Positions 1 to 12,283 of a DNA stretch of 64,000 nucleotides are shown here, piece after piece; position 1 is the first letter of the stretch; each line of letters opens with the position of its first letter. Below the pieces are notes generated by a model. The model searched no databases. It had not been told where the DNA came from and worked only from the letters and a program-made list of their open reading frames with translations. Source of the stretch: Dryococelus australis (taxonomy: Eukaryota > Arthropoda > Insecta > Phasmatodea > Phasmatidae). The position numbers and the translations under genes were made by a program. The DNA lies in contig CM057009.1 of the NCBI GenBank assembly GCA_029891345.1, positions 207,880,709-207,944,708 of the forward strand, given 5' to 3'.

Positions 1-885
1 TCACTTCTCACCCATACTCATTCCATCATTTTGGTAGGGGCAGACTTCCACCATCTTGGTAAGCATCACATCAGTGGTGATGGTTGGTGCAGTCTGCCAT
101 CTTGGTGGGCATCACAGCCAACATCTGTCATCTTGTTTTTTTCATTTGTCAATTGTTTATACATTACTGGAGTTTCTCACCTTCGTTAGACTACTATATT
201 GAATTTCATATGTTTTCAACACATAGGTGATGCTAGTGTATTAATTCAAACACCAGGTGGCAGCCATATTAGTTTATGTTTTTAAAGTATAGGTTGTACT
301 CTCAGCAACCTCCATATTAGATTCTATTTTCAACACATAGGTGGCAATCATTTCTTGATTTCACTGCCAAGCTAGCTGTTGACCCTCATATTTATAGGCA
401 CACCAAAATCTGTGAGTTTTCAGTCCTATTTAAAAACATTTTTCCAATCAACACATACATAATTGACTAATTTTTTTTTATTTAAAACTTTAAGACCGAA
501 AGAAGGATACGATAACCAAAAAAAAATAGAAAAAAAAACTATTTTTTATAATAATGATTTATTATTATTTTGTGACTACAATTTAAGAAGAAATCAGTTC
601 ATCACATAATTTGATGTCACCCACTCCAGATTACTAATGATTTAATATAGCTCAACAATGTGCAATGTCATACCCACATTTGTGAAGGTCAATTAAATAT
701 TTGAGTCTACGAACAAGTTCATTTGGGTCTTCTGTAAACATTTAGTTGGTATTCTCAGTGTCCCCTGCCTTCTACGCATCACTTGTCAAAGGAAACTTAT
801 TGGTGAATTGTGGTGGAACATCAAGGGAATCATCATAGTCTTCACTGTCAAGACTTTCACCATAGTCATTATCATCAATGCAATC

Positions 886-1452
886 TTAATGATAATCTTC
901 ACTTCCTATTTCATCATCAATGTCAAGTTTACTTTTCTTTGTATGAGTCACATGGTCATCATCAGTATTTAGAGATGACAGTTTATTTTGAAGTTCGTCA
1001 ACTTCGCACAAACGTTTTGCAAGTGTACATTCCACACATACTGATTCTACTGCACTGATTCCATCATAAGCATTGACTGTCCCATCATAATTGTCTGCAG
1101 AAACAGTACCCATCAATGTAGCAGGAGGTATTGGGGACATCACTTGTTGGCTCCCAGTAGATGAACCCTTGCAGATCTCAATGTGTTCCTTCATTGTATC
1201 ACCTTGCGTAAACTGCATGTTTTCTTTGTCGTAATTCTTCATTGTACGATAAGGACTCTTCATACAGGCTATTCTCTCATGCTGACGACCACTGCAACTT
1301 TTACTGAAGGATTTGGCACAGTAACAGCATTGTTTTCCATGTAATTTTCCAGCAATGGGTGAAAGTACATTCATAGAAGTAAGCTCTACAGTAGATTTCG
1401 TACAATCATTGGCTTGAATCATATTCATGAAAAAAACCAAAGTCCTTTCCAC
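886..1452 (-). CDS. Zinc-finger-like reading frame in left arm of foldback element
   Basis: The frame is open for 188 codons from an internal ATG. Residues about 41-62 contain CCYCAKSFSKSCSGRQHERI followed by AC, a C-X2-C-X12-H-X4-C (C2HC) zinc-finger spacing. A downstream Ser/Asp-rich part contains a short leucine/glutamate stretch (CEVDELQNKLSSL) that could be a brief coiled coil, followed by a basic KKSKLD motif. Just upstream, in another frame, lies a second Cys-rich motif that reads better in the right arm (YTCHYCGKDFGF), so the present start is probably not the original one and the frame is likely degenerate. It reads outward, towards the left end. I do not recognise the family. It may be the element's own protein or a captured host zinc-finger gene. 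Confidence 0.5.
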   Translation of the reverse strand: MERTLVFFMNMIQANDCTKSTVELTSMNVLSPIAGKLHGKQCCYCAKSFSKSCSGRQHERIACMKSPYRTMKNYDKENMQFTQGDTMKEHIEICKGSSTGSQQVMSPIPPATLMGTVSADNYDGTVNAYDGISAVESVCVECTLAKRLCEVDELQNKLSSLNTDDDHVTHTKKSKLDIDDEIGSEDYH

Positions 1453-1859
1453 AATAGCAACATGTGTATTTACTTTGCCTTACTACTGCTCTATATATAA
1501 ATACACTAACATATTTCGTCAGTGGGATTTAAGCATTTTTATGCCTCCATTTAAACTGATATTTTAACTAGTTCCTCGTATGTGACGGAAAAGCATCATA
1601 TTTGAAACTTACAGCTTTGAACAAGGTATCCTGTCCTCATCATAAATCCAATGCATGCACTGCTCACTAAAAATCTGAAGAAAAAAATGGTACATTCTCC
1701 ACTTGCTTACGCCAAACACACACACACAGCCCAACATATTACAATTTGCAGGCGAGACTGACAGATGCATTAAAAAATAATTAAGACAAAGCATACTTAA
1801 GGAAGTGGATACGACATCCATTACAGAAGTAAATGAGACACACACACAGTAATAATCTG

Positions 1860-2950
1860 AGCTCATGTGCATGCCCAGCCACATTGCACCAGGTGTGAAT
1901 TGGACTTTGCTCTTCCTGTAATACTAGCTGTAAAAGAATGTGACCACCTGGAGCCCGGAAAGAACGAGCATCCAGTCTACAGCAGTGACTTCATGCTAGC
2001 TACATTAAATTTGTTATTCAAACACAGATCAATTGTATATTCATTTATGATGTAAATCTTTAATAAGTTGCAAAAATAATTTGCGAATGCGTATTTATTT
2101 TACCATACAAACTTTAATACACCTGAAACTTTAATACACCTGGAAAAACATACTTTTTTCTTTAGTCCATTCAAGAATATATACACACAAGGATACACTG
2201 GCAGGAGGGTCCAGGTTCAACCCTTGAGAAAAATATACATGTTACCATACTGATGGATGAAAAATATAACACCCGTCACACACATTCCAAACAAATTTAA
2301 AACAAAATTAAAGCTAGTGCACAGTGAAAATATGATGTATAGAAGTTTCTGCTTCATGCTAGTTAACAAGACTTGGAATATTTCACACACAAAACATAAA
2401 TTCTATAATAAATATTTATTATGTTGATCACACCTATATACACACACTTCAAATGTGAAACATCATACAGTGAAAAAATTTGAAATCTTTAACGCCTTGC
2501 ACCAAAGTCAATTTTGTAACAATCTACAGGAAAAAGAAAATATCACAAGCAAATTACCACAGAGAAAAAAATTAGCTTTAATTAGTAAACAGTGAACATT
2601 ATTGTTAGCCCGGGAAGGAACTTACCAGACGAGATGAGTAAACTTGTGGCCGAATTGCTAGTCACTAACTTATCATCACTGCTCTGTCTGAAAATAGTTT
2701 TTTAAATGTGAAAATATATTTCGTACTCGTGTTATTTTATATACAGGGATATCTATTTTACATTAAAAGAACTGTGAAATTTCGGAAGCTGTGCAATGAG
2801 TATAGGCACTACCCACCTGTAAGCTATTTTCTTCTGCTTGTTTTATATCAAAGTGTATGAGCAAGAGCATGCGGTGCGTGCAGTGCTAAATGCAATGTTA
2901 ATTTATGGAAAGACTCACTCCTACCGACTCACTCCTCCTCCCATCATTGG
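1860..2950. other. Unpaired centre of foldback element, no gene seen
   Basis: AT-rich sequence between the two arms. It contains a short direct duplication of 'aaactttaatacacctg' near 2108-2143 and no convincing coding region. A bidirectional promoter would be expected here if the outward frames were ever expressed, but I see no clear signal. Confidence 0.4.
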
Positions 2951-3292
2951 GTTGTATATACATATGTATATATTTTGCCTCAGAAACATTTATGTGGACA
3001 TCGTTCCTGGTCACACTACCGGTTTTTTAAATCCATTATCAGTTTTGCCAGCAAATTGGCATATTTCGAACTGTGTGTGTGTGTTTGGCATATGAACAAG
3101 TGGAGAATGTACCTTTTTTTTCTTCAGGATTAGTGAGCCATTCACACTTTGGAATTATGATGAGGAAAGTATACCTTGTCCAAGGCTGTAAGTTTCATAT
3201 ACGGTTTTCCATCATGATCAAGGAACTAGACAAAATATCAGTTTAAATTGAGGCATAAAAATGCTTAAATTCCAATAACAAAATATGTTAGC

Positions 3293-3960
3293 ATGTTTAT
3301 ATATAGAGAAATAGCTAGGCAAAGTAAATACACATGTCACTACTGTGGAAAGGACTTCGGTTTTTTTCATGAATATTACGCAAACCAACAATTCTACAAA
3401 GTTTACTGTAGAGCTTACCTCTGTGGATGTACCTTAACCCACTGCTGGAAAATTACATGGAAAACAATGCTGTTACTGTGCCAAATCCTTCAGTAAAAGT
3501 TGCAGTGGTCGTCAGCATGAGAGAATGGCCTGTATGAAGAGTCCTTATCGTACGATGAAGAATTACGACAATGACCACACGCAGTTTATGCAAGGTGGTA
3601 CATTGAAGGAACACATTGAGATCTACAAGGGTTTGTCTACTGGAGCCAGCACATGATGTCGCTAATACCTCCTGCTACATTGATGGGTATTGTTTCTGCA
3701 GAAAATTATGATGAGACAGTTAATAATAAAGACTGAATGAGTGCAGTAGAGTCTGTTCGCGTGAAGTTGACAATCTCAAAATAAATGGTTATCAGATCTA
3801 ATTACTGATGATGAACATACACCTCCTACAAAGAAAAGTAAACTTGATATTGATGATGAAACAGGAAGTGAAGATGATCATGAAGACTGCATATAGATGA
3901 AAATGGCTATGGTGACAATGTTGACAGTGAAGACTATGATGATTCCCCTGATGTTCCACC
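3293..3960 (+). pseudogene. Mirror copy of the zinc-finger frame in right arm
   Basis: This is the inverted counterpart of the frame at 886-1490. An open stretch of 67 codons (3293-3496) begins with the Cys-rich motif CHYCGKDFGFFHEY (C-X2-C). After a frame change near 3450-3500, the sequence at 3480-3545 matches the C2HC finger of the left arm (cagtggtcgtcagcatgag region). The acidic tail with KKSKLDIDDE-like coding follows at about 3830-3870. Several stops and indels interrupt it, so it cannot make the full product. It reads outward, towards the right end, making the two copies divergent about the centre. Confidence 0.55.
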
Positions 3961-4742
3961 ACAATTCACCAACAAGTTTCCTTCAACAAGTGATGCATAG
4001 AAGGCAGGGGATGCTGAGAATACTGACATGTTTACTGAAGACCCAAATGAGCTTGTTCATAAACTCAAATATTTGATTGACCTTACCAAATGTGGGTATG
4101 ACATGTATATTTTTTAGATATCTTCAATCATTAGTAAACTGAAGGAATTAGACTACACTGAATCATGTGATGAACTGCTTTATTTTGAAATTGTAATTAT
4201 AAAATAATAATAAATAATTACAAAAATTTTTTTCTTTATTTTTGCATGTCATATCCTTCTATTGGTGTTAAAGTTTTTAATAAAAAATATACATTTAATA
4301 AATTATGCATGTAGTCAAAGTCCTGCATAATGCATGTAGGTATAGGCTTACTGTTGATGGAATTATTTTTTTTGATAAGTATGAAACATTACATATTTTT
4401 CCAATGTCTATAAATATGAGTGCCTTCAGCTAGCTTGGCAGTGAAATCAAGAAATTAATGTTGCCTACGTGTTGAAAATAGAATCCAACATGGAGGGTGC
4501 CAACAATGCAACCTATACTTCAAAAACATAAACAAATATGGCTGCCACCTGGTGGATGAATTAATATACTAGCACCACCTATGTGTTAAAAACATAATGA
4601 AATCCAACATGGTAGTAAAAAATGAGGTGAGAGACAAACTCCAGTAATGTATAAACACACAACAAATGAAAAAAAAAAAAAAACAAGATGGCGGATGTTG
4701 ACTGTGAGACTGCACCTACCAAGATAGTGGAATGAGTATGGG

Positions 4743-5538
4743 CTTTTAAAATAGATTTTTTTTAAGTTTAATAGTTTTTAAACAGTTTTTAATAATTTTT
4801 AAATGATTGTTTCATAAGTAGTTAATAATTATTAATAATTTTTTTTTCTTCATTTCTCTAAAAAATTTATTTTATTTTGGATGTTTTTAATTATTTAATT
4901 TTTCTTTGACTTCAAGATCAAAGTCAAGGTCACTTGCTTCTAAGATGGTGGACAGATGACCAGAGTGACAGAGTATGAACAGCTCCTAGGCACCGAATCC
5001 TTGTAACCCTTATGCCCATAGCCCAATTTTCATTCTACTGTTTTGCTGGCTGTTTTTTTTTTTTTTTTTGACAGCTCTTCATTTTTCGAAAATTTTTATA
5101 TTTAGTATATTTTCACTTTGTTAAAGGTGCATTGAATCATTTTTATGTATACACACAATGAATTCAAACCTACGCTATCAACTGTGATTTCACCATTTAT
5201 CAAAATGAAACAAGAGTAAGTACTCATTTCCTCACCAGTGATGTTAATAAAATTTTTAGACGTACTATATATATTTTAAAGGGTAGTTCTTACATAAATT
5301 TTCTCCTCCCTAAGAATGGGGTTTTACTATTACTCTGATTTCCATATATAATTAGTTATTCCAAAAATGAATATTTTATATGCTCTGTTATAGTTGTATC
5401 ACATACGGAAATAATAATATTCTGCTTTGTAACATTTATATTTTTGCCTAAAATTTTAATAAAAATTGTGCAGTATCTATAATAGTATTTTCCATTAATA
5501 CATACATATGTGCATACATAAGTGCACATGTACATACC
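4743..5538. other. AT-rich spacer, nothing recognised
   Basis: Long T and A runs, including a T-run near 5047-5069, and simple ACAT/GCAT-type steps near 5500-5535. No open frame, RNA motif or repeat end was supported. Confidence 0.4.
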
Positions 5539-5540
5539 TA

Positions 5541-7317
5541 TAGTCCATTTCCGATTGGAAGCGACTTATGAAAACCTACCTTTGAAAAAACACTCTAGGC
5601 AAAACATGTCAACGTGTTTTTTCAATAACCTGTATTCCACTAATATGCAACATTATGGTTAACTTTAGAGTACTGTATTATTGAATAAATGAAACTCTAC
5701 CATCATATTTTCTTTAACTGGTAATATTTATTTCTTTTTAAATATGAATTTAACAACAGCAAGAGCAGCGACGTGTTGGCAATGGCCGGTATAAAATAGT
5801 TCACAGTTAAAATATTATTTTAACCTAATTTTTTAGTATACTATTTGTAAATTAAACGGTGCCTATTGAAATATTAAAATATTTAGATAGCCCTGAAGGC
5901 AACATCTCATTTTTACATTTTAAATAACAGCGGAAAATATTGTGAGTAGCCCGTAATTGTACGGTGTTGTTTTATCGAGCGAGAGCAAATTCGAAGCAAC
6001 TGTCTGCTGAGCGAGCTTTGTCGCACTCTCTGTCTTTGCCTGTTTCACATTCGGGAAGTTTCACTTCACTAGTACGCGGCCAAATTGAACCCGTTTTCAA
6101 TTGTAGCATATTTCATACTTATTACAGCAAAATAATGCTTTTTGAATTTGTAATTTACAACTGAAAAGAGATTTTATTAGATATGATGGCGGGGCAGAAA
6201 CAAAGTGAAGTTGGCATTGTGTTTTTTAAACCTACCTGGGCAAGTTAAATGTTGTGCTAAATCTGTGTTTAAGTGGCAGTAATAAATATACCATGACATG
6301 TGTTTCATTAATCATTGCGTCTGTGAAATGGAGTGTGTTTGTACATTGTGGTCGATTCACTGGCCGTGTGTGTGCGTGATTTCAAATATTTGATTACCAC
6401 TAGTTATACGTTTTAAATGTGAACTGTTTTTATGACAAAGTTATTTATTTACATCCATGTATGTTTATTTATCACAACACTGTACCTTTGCCCTGGGTGT
6501 TTGAAATACAGTCATGTAACGTGATTTACCAAAAATTCCAACAAAATAACCAAGCCCAGGCCCAATAAATTTCAATAAACCTAATACACAGTAAGTAGCA
6601 ATACATATAAATATGAGTGGAATAAAAATTTCAGATGTCTTATTTGCGTGCATGTTCACCGCCATATTTTAAGTTTCTATAACAAAAAATGAGCGACACC
6701 AGTTGCGTGCTTGATTTTAATGTCACATTTTCGTTGGATTGGCTATTCCTTCGTTATTTGAACTAAGACCGTCCTTTTAAAGAAATAACCCAACATACAT
6801 CAATAACAAAAAGTTAAATGCTATAGTTCATTACCCCACGGTTGAAAGTGTTGAACACAGTCACTGCAAAATATTAATGTGCATTACGTGTAATGTGCTA
6901 TGTCATTGAAAACAACTATGTTAATGTAACATAACCGTAAGAACTATTGTTAATTCAGGCATTTTTAAAATGTCTTAAAGCTGACCTAAATAATGTTCTA
7001 GGCCTAAACTGTGAATATTCGTATGAAATGGTTTTTGAAATACACCTAAGACACAATTCTTTGAAAAGCTATAAACAGTAAACAACACATTTGACAGGTA
7101 TAAAAGTAGAAGTCACATTTCAATGTTTATTTTTAGGTGTAGCAAAAGTATATGAACACATGTACACACAATAGCATATAAACATTGATTTTGACAGATG
7201 CTACATGGCAGTCACATGGCAATGTTTCTTTACATTTGAAAGAAGGATACGAAACAGGGCTGCAAGTAGATATTTAGCAGGACTCCGAGAAAGTTGCTTC
7301 CAATGCGGAATGGACTA
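5541..7317. mobile_element. Non-autonomous TIR DNA transposon with TA target duplication
   Basis: The left end reads tagtccatttccgattgg and the right end, reverse complemented, reads tagtccattccgcattgg. The match continues as aagcgactt/aagcaactt for about 27 bp in total. TA (or TATA) flanks both ends at 5539-5540 and 7318-7319. The 1.78 kb interior holds only short frames with no transposase similarity that I recognise, so the copy is probably non-autonomous. TA duplication is compatible with the Tc1/mariner superfamily, but the terminal sequence is not one I can assign. Confidence 0.65.
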
Positions 7318-7378
7318 TATGAGCATACACATATACATTACACACACACATAAATACATTACACATATATACTACGTT

Positions 7379-8045
7379 TAGAGTAAAATTCCGGACTGGA
7401 CTGGAGTCAACACAGAGCGAACTTCGAGCAAACGACTACTGAAATGTGTTAAAAGTAAAATTTTCAATCCGGATTGATGTGTAAACATGGCGTGAAGATG
7501 GAGAGAATCTGGAGTTGAAAATGTTGTACAGACATCTTTCGGCAACCCCACGAACTAGAAAACCAATCATTCAAAATTTTGTTAAATTGTTATTGTTTGA
7601 AAGTACTTTTAAAAAAACCTGTGCAGTACATTTCCATTTTTAACCAAATCTACCTTTCCTATCTTTTTTACATTCAGTAAACGTATAATATATTATTCCA
7701 ACACAATATCAAACAAGAATTCCATGTGTTTCTCCATTCAAATATTTCTCAGTTTCTTCGTAGCCATTTATTTTTCTCTTAACTTCTAAAAAAAAAAAAC
7801 TTATTTTGTTAGTGTCCGAACGAACTAACGAGGCAATACAATAGTGAGTACTATTTGTTTTTATTTCAGTCTGACGAGTGTTTAAAGTAAATTTTTCAAT
7901 CAGGATTCTACACTCCAGTCCACCTCGACAACTGGACTGGATTATCTCAATCCACTCCTACTTCAGCCCAGTCTGGATGTGTTTATACTAACATTTCAAC
8001 ATGGATTCTTCAGTCCACTCCAGGTTGTATCTGGATTGATATTTT
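7379..8045. repeat. Unclassified repeat with GGACTGGACTGGA-type motifs
   Basis: Variants of 'ggactggactgga' (near 7393 and 7930) and of 'gtgttaaaagtaaaattttc' followed by aatccggatt (near 7448 and 7880) recur in direct orientation. Related 'atccagtc/ggattgata' pieces recur near 7900-8040. This looks like a small repeat-derived element with clustered subterminal motifs, but I could not fix its ends. Confidence 0.3.
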
Positions 8046-8061
8046 GCTGTAAATGTGATTT

Positions 8062-8157
8062 TATACATATATACACACATACATACACAAACACACATAC
8101 ATACTATACACACATACTATACACCTACATACTATACATACACACACATACACATGC
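8062..8157. repeat. Impure (CA)n/(TACA)n microsatellite
   Basis: Runs of acacacat, catacata and actatacacac steps, followed by an A-run at about 8159-8170. Confidence 0.8.
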
Positions 8158-8249
8158 AAAAAAAAAAAAACAAATATTTTTAAAGCACAGACAACTTTTT
8201 TTACAACATGCTGATGAATGTTTGAAGCAAAAATTATGTTTACTCATTA

Positions 8250-9990
8250 TTTTGACGCCGGCTAATAGCCAGCGGCGCTAGAGCCCATGACTGCAGTCAC
8301 GTGTCACATGTACCGCATGTGCGCAAAGAGGCCAACAATTTCGAACTGTAATAGAAATGTTAATTTCAGAGTAAAATGTGTGATATTGTCTTTACGGTGT
8401 TTAATATGTCTTAAAATGTTTTATAGTGCTTGTACTAATTTTAATTGTTTGGTTATGAATATTCAAAGTGCCTGTGGCACCGAGATTAATAACACTTAAT
8501 ATTCTGGCATGAACGCCATCACAAAGAGACATTAAAATAATATTGAAATTCGTAACAAAATTATAGAAATGTAAAACAATGTCTAATTTAATTTGTGCCA
8601 TTTTATTTTCACTATAAAATATTTCACTCTGCGTGCATAGCACTTCCGCTTATGTGAACCCCGTAGGCAACCATGATAGGTCCATGCGACACTTGTATCT
8701 GGACAGTCTGTCGAGGAGAGCTGGCGAGGTAAGATACTGTCACGTGTGCACTACAACTCTTGTTCACTGATGTAGGTTTCCATAGCCCATGTAGTTTACC
8801 GTTTAATCTTTACTTGCGTACGTTTTTGCCAGACATTTTCCCCAGCATTATGCTACCGCTTTACTAATTTCTTACACCCTTGTGGTATTTTTAATTTAAT
8901 CGAGGAGGAGGAGAAATATGTCGGAGAGGTCATGCGACCCACGCATTTGAATCAGACGCCATCTGCGTATGTTTATGGCATTTCATTGTAACTTTTGCAT
9001 AATTGCTACATGCAATTTTAAGAGCTTTATTTTTCTGTATGTATTTAAGGGTAATTTTTCGTGTTAGAATATTTTACGGCAACATTACGTATAACCATGT
9101 GGCCGACTGAAGCCAAGTCTTTGTATACGCCATCATTGCGATTTAAGAGCTTATTTGTATAACATTGTATGTGCAATCATTTATTTCAGGGTTCTATGTA
9201 TTTTTCATTCAGGGTTTAATGTATTTTTCACGTAAATTGATGCTTTTGAACTTGACCACACAGTCACAGTACGGTTTGATTTTACCGCCATCAGGCATGT
9301 TACAAGCCTGTAACAACGCTAATCGTAAAGAGAACCATTTGCCAAACACAAATAATATTTTATCTGAATTTAGTTTGCCATTTCCACGCAGAAATATTGC
9401 AATTTTACCTGCACCACGTGGTCTGCTACGAACTTCATCCAGCAGCATCCGCACCACCTAAGCTTGTTTTTACACGTGTGTGTTTATTGTGAATATTCAT
9501 CTCATGTCCCATCTTATTTCATGTCTCATTCAAGGGTCTATGTAATTGTGTAATTAATGTACAGTGCAATTACTCCCATCCTAGCTGGCTCTGTGTATAG
9601 GCCTTCACACTAACTACATGCTGGAAGGCGAGCCTCGATGAATTTGCGTTAGTGATGCCGAGTAATCACTCGTGTTAATGTGTATTAATGGTATTAATTT
9701 GTAATTCACAGTGTTCTGTATTCAGGGAAAAATCGTCAGTCCACCCTAGCGGCTGTCGGCTCTCTTCCCTTGTGAAGGCTGTGCTGTCACGCACCTCAGT
9801 CAGATCATCCATTTAGGCGTACACTGGATTAATTACGGGCTGGGGAGCACCCAAGCGGAATTGGCTAGTCATGACCAAGATAACCATTTCATTGGCACGA
9901 TGTGTATAAACAATATCAATAAAAACAAGTCTACAGTGAACTCAATTTTTTATTCAGTAGTGACAGTGTTCTATCAACATATGTTTTATC
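8250..9990 (+). repeat. Dispersed repeat copy 1 (LTR-like), inverted partner at 23540-25400
   Basis: It starts tgacgccggctaatagccag and matches the reverse complement of 23540-25400 over most of its length. Shared landmarks are the 'gcgctagagcc' block (8275), 'gagctggcgaggtaagat' (8717), 'acaagcctgtaac' (9302), 'gaaatattgc' (9392), the 'agtccaccctagcgg' block (9738) and an 'aataaaacaagtct'-like poly(A)-signal region (about 9920-9935). A TG start and an AATAAA-type signal near the far end are what an LTR would show, but no coding region flanks this copy. It may be a solo LTR or another dispersed repeat. I would judge identity to the partner at roughly 80% by eye, so it is old. Confidence 0.55.
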
Positions 9991-10038
9991 TATTGTTTAT
10001 TTCCGCAAACTTCCTTAAGGACAAATAACATTTGATCG

Positions 10039-10113
10039 AACGACTTTTGGTCAAACGACTTTTGGTCAAACGACTTTTGAACAAACGACTTTTGAACAAA
10101 CGACTTTAGGACA
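10039..10113. repeat. 15-bp tandem repeat, five copies
   Basis: Units are aacgacttttggtca (twice), aacgacttttgaaca (twice) and aacgactttaggaca. All five are exactly 15 bp long and the two variants are grouped, which points to stepwise local duplication. It lies just beyond the end of dispersed repeat copy 1. Confidence 0.9.
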
Positions 10114-11854
10114 TAAAACCTTAAAATACACTACACCACTTCATCAAGCTTGCGGAGACCTTAGCGGCAACTCACTTCCTATTGGTTAATACATTCTCCT
10201 CTGTTCCTCTTTTAACCTGGTTCTCCCTTGAACTGATTTCACCCCCACCCTGACTACGGCCTTTCCAGATGTTTACTATATACTACTACCTCCTTAGTCT
10301 GCACCGATTGAGTTATCTCAATTCAATGTAACCAAGTATAGTAGACCAGTTTTGTACTTAACTAAAACATGATGAAAATAACAATGTTGACCTTATTGTG
10401 TAAAATCAGTGTACTGTAAACATTTTACATTATTGTTCTTGGTTAAATTTTTTGTTGAAGTTTGCATTTTGTTTATGATTTGATGTTTTGTTGTTTAAAA
10501 GTGGAATCTTAACTTAACTTTGTACTGTTTAGCAACCAGTACTAATTAATTAACAATGTGTGTACAGGAAGGAATTCTCTGCATTTTCCAGTTCTCTGGA
10601 ATATTCTTAGCTGTTGTGGGAACACCATTTCCCTGCATGTTTTGGATGTAAGTTTTTTTTATTAATATTATCATGCTATTAGCTGAACTGCTTGGGATTG
10701 CCCAGTGGTGCAATCTGGCTCGGTAAACTGCAATGGATTTCATTACTAAACAGAAAAACATAAAAATAATAAAGGTATAGAGAACTTGTTCCTTTTATAT
10801 TGTTTGCTATTCTTCCAATTCGACAGGAGATAAACAAAAGAGCCTGCCACGACATGTAAAACTGACCATGGAGTTTGTGCTGAAAATAATTTATATAAGT
10901 TTTCTTATAAATGTGTTATGCACTTACACATATTTTAATACTAATATAAGGGAATAAATAAAATGCAACATATAATGTTGAAAGAAAGAGAGGTAGGGAG
11001 TGATTCATTCACACACGAGTCACTGAAATGTACTCTTACAAAATTAAGTCATTTAAGTGATAAAAGTGACTGACGTTGAGGTCTGAATAACACCTAACAA
11101 TTAATATGGTTATACAAGAACAATGTAGTTGCCGCCACATTTTAAATAATCCCAAGAAGACAAAAAAAATTAATAATGCACAGACTAGCTGGATGACACA
11201 TTAAGATGTGCTTGCATCCATTGTACGATATTATTAACTGCATTCATTCATTTACCATCACATTAAATTTAAAAACTCTCAAAAATTATGTACATGCATG
11301 ACTACCAATATTCCAATTCACAATATTTAAAACCATATTATCATTAAGTATGTATTTTTTTTAAACTTTTTCATGTGGTATGAAAATATTTTATGAAAAA
11401 GTTGTGCAGCACAACAGCAAAAAAAATTTCTATCATAAATATAATATTACAAACCAAAATATTAATTTCCTAATTGCACAGATGTGATGATGTTACTAAG
11501 GTGCAGTAAAAAACACAATTATGTATTTAATCAATGGAGGTAATGTGAAAAAATTCTGTTTATATAAAATAGCTTATAAAAGAAAAACTACAATAACTTA
11601 AAACAACCACAAATTACAGATTTCACATTATTCTCATATTTATGACAGGCCATCTCTATCAGTAAACTTGTTATATACATTCACCAGTACTTACATATTT
11701 TTAAAAAGTAACTTCAGCTAATGGAAACATGTGTATAATAATGACCTGCAAAATATAACATGCCAAGAGTCTACTAATTACACACCAGATTAGGTAAGTT
11801 AGAAAACAATAATTTTCTATAATAGTATTACAACAAGCATAACATAAAGCTTAC
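10114..11854. other. Intron-like AT-rich sequence, no gene supported
   Basis: This lies downstream (minus-strand sense) of the transporter exon at 11855-11983 and is presumably the next intron. I searched the minus strand for the following SLC2-type segment (VPVYIAE/RGR-like) and did not find it. Confidence 0.45.
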
Positions 11855-11983
11855 CTATTCCCATTCCAACTATTGCACGTCCCACAAGTAGCATCTCCTT
11901 TCCATTAGCTAAACCCATAACTATAGAACCGGCAGTAAAAACAAGGCTTGCGAAGAGAATAACCGGTTTCCGTCCATATTTAT
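11855..11983 (-). CDS. SLC2A13: Sugar (myo-inositol type) transporter, internal exon with TM3-TM4
   Basis: The 129-bp minus-strand exon has a polypyrimidine-cag acceptor just above 11983 and a GTAAGC donor starting at 11854. It reads DKYGRKPVILFASLVFTAGS, then IVMGLANGKEMLLVGRAIVG and MGIG. The D-x-x-G-R-K motif is the conserved loop between TM2 and TM3 of MFS sugar porters, followed by TM3, a short loop and the GRxxVGxGIG start of TM4. The FTAGS, NxKEMLLVGR and GxGIG pattern matches SLC2A13/HMIT better than trehalose transporters (Tret1). Known SLC2A13 proteins move myo-inositol with protons across membranes. The acceptor splits the Asp codon (G|AT), matching the donor phase of the exon at 33909. 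The frame is intact, so it looks functional. The gene continues past the left window edge. Confidence 0.85.
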
Positions 11984-12283
11984 CTGAAACAGAAAAATTA
12001 ATTAACTACTTTTATTACCACTCCTGTGTTACTTTACAGAACAGGAAGTACATACTAAAATTGGGGGGAGGAATTAAATCTGAATACAAATGAAGTTGTT
12101 GTTTAAATAAAAACATGAAGTTACCAATATAACTAATGAGTCTACTTTCCTCTACATGGATGTAAGTAATTTTTTACTACTATTTTAAAAGCTTAGGCCT
12201 TGACATCTTGTTGACAGCTACTTCATTAGATATGGAACCAGAAACATATCAAACAGTAGTAAGACAAATATAAATATACACAT

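Larger units (their letters stand above)
11..4742. mobile_element. Long imperfect inverted-repeat (foldback) element
   Basis: The left end starts cccatactcattcca at 11 and the right end finishes with the reverse complement tggaatgagtatggg at 4742. The mirror similarity is imperfect but continues inward through both arms. Matching landmarks are the 'caacacataggtg' type motifs near 217/331 against 4440-4600, the zinc-finger segments at 886-1490 against 3310-3960, and the AC/TG-rich stretch at 1718-1735 against 3070-3090. Arms are about 1.7-1.9 kb and the centre (about 1.9-2.9 kb) is unpaired. I could not see a target-site duplication, and the left arm might extend slightly beyond the window. 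The class is unresolved: a foldback or long-TIR DNA transposon, or two inverted copies of one repeat. The arms differ by many substitutions and small indels, so the structure is not recent. Confidence 0.75.

Noticed and set aside
2205-2235. B-box-like 'aggttcaaccc' that could mark another tRNA-derived SINE
   Set aside because: There is no A-box at the right spacing and no body similar to the two SINE copies.
10568-10656. Exon-like plus-strand stretch between an acag acceptor and a GTAAG donor, reading a hydrophobic peptide (EGILCIFQFSGIFLAVVGTP)
   Set aside because: It is short, has no family I recognise and no partner exons on the plus strand. It is likely chance.
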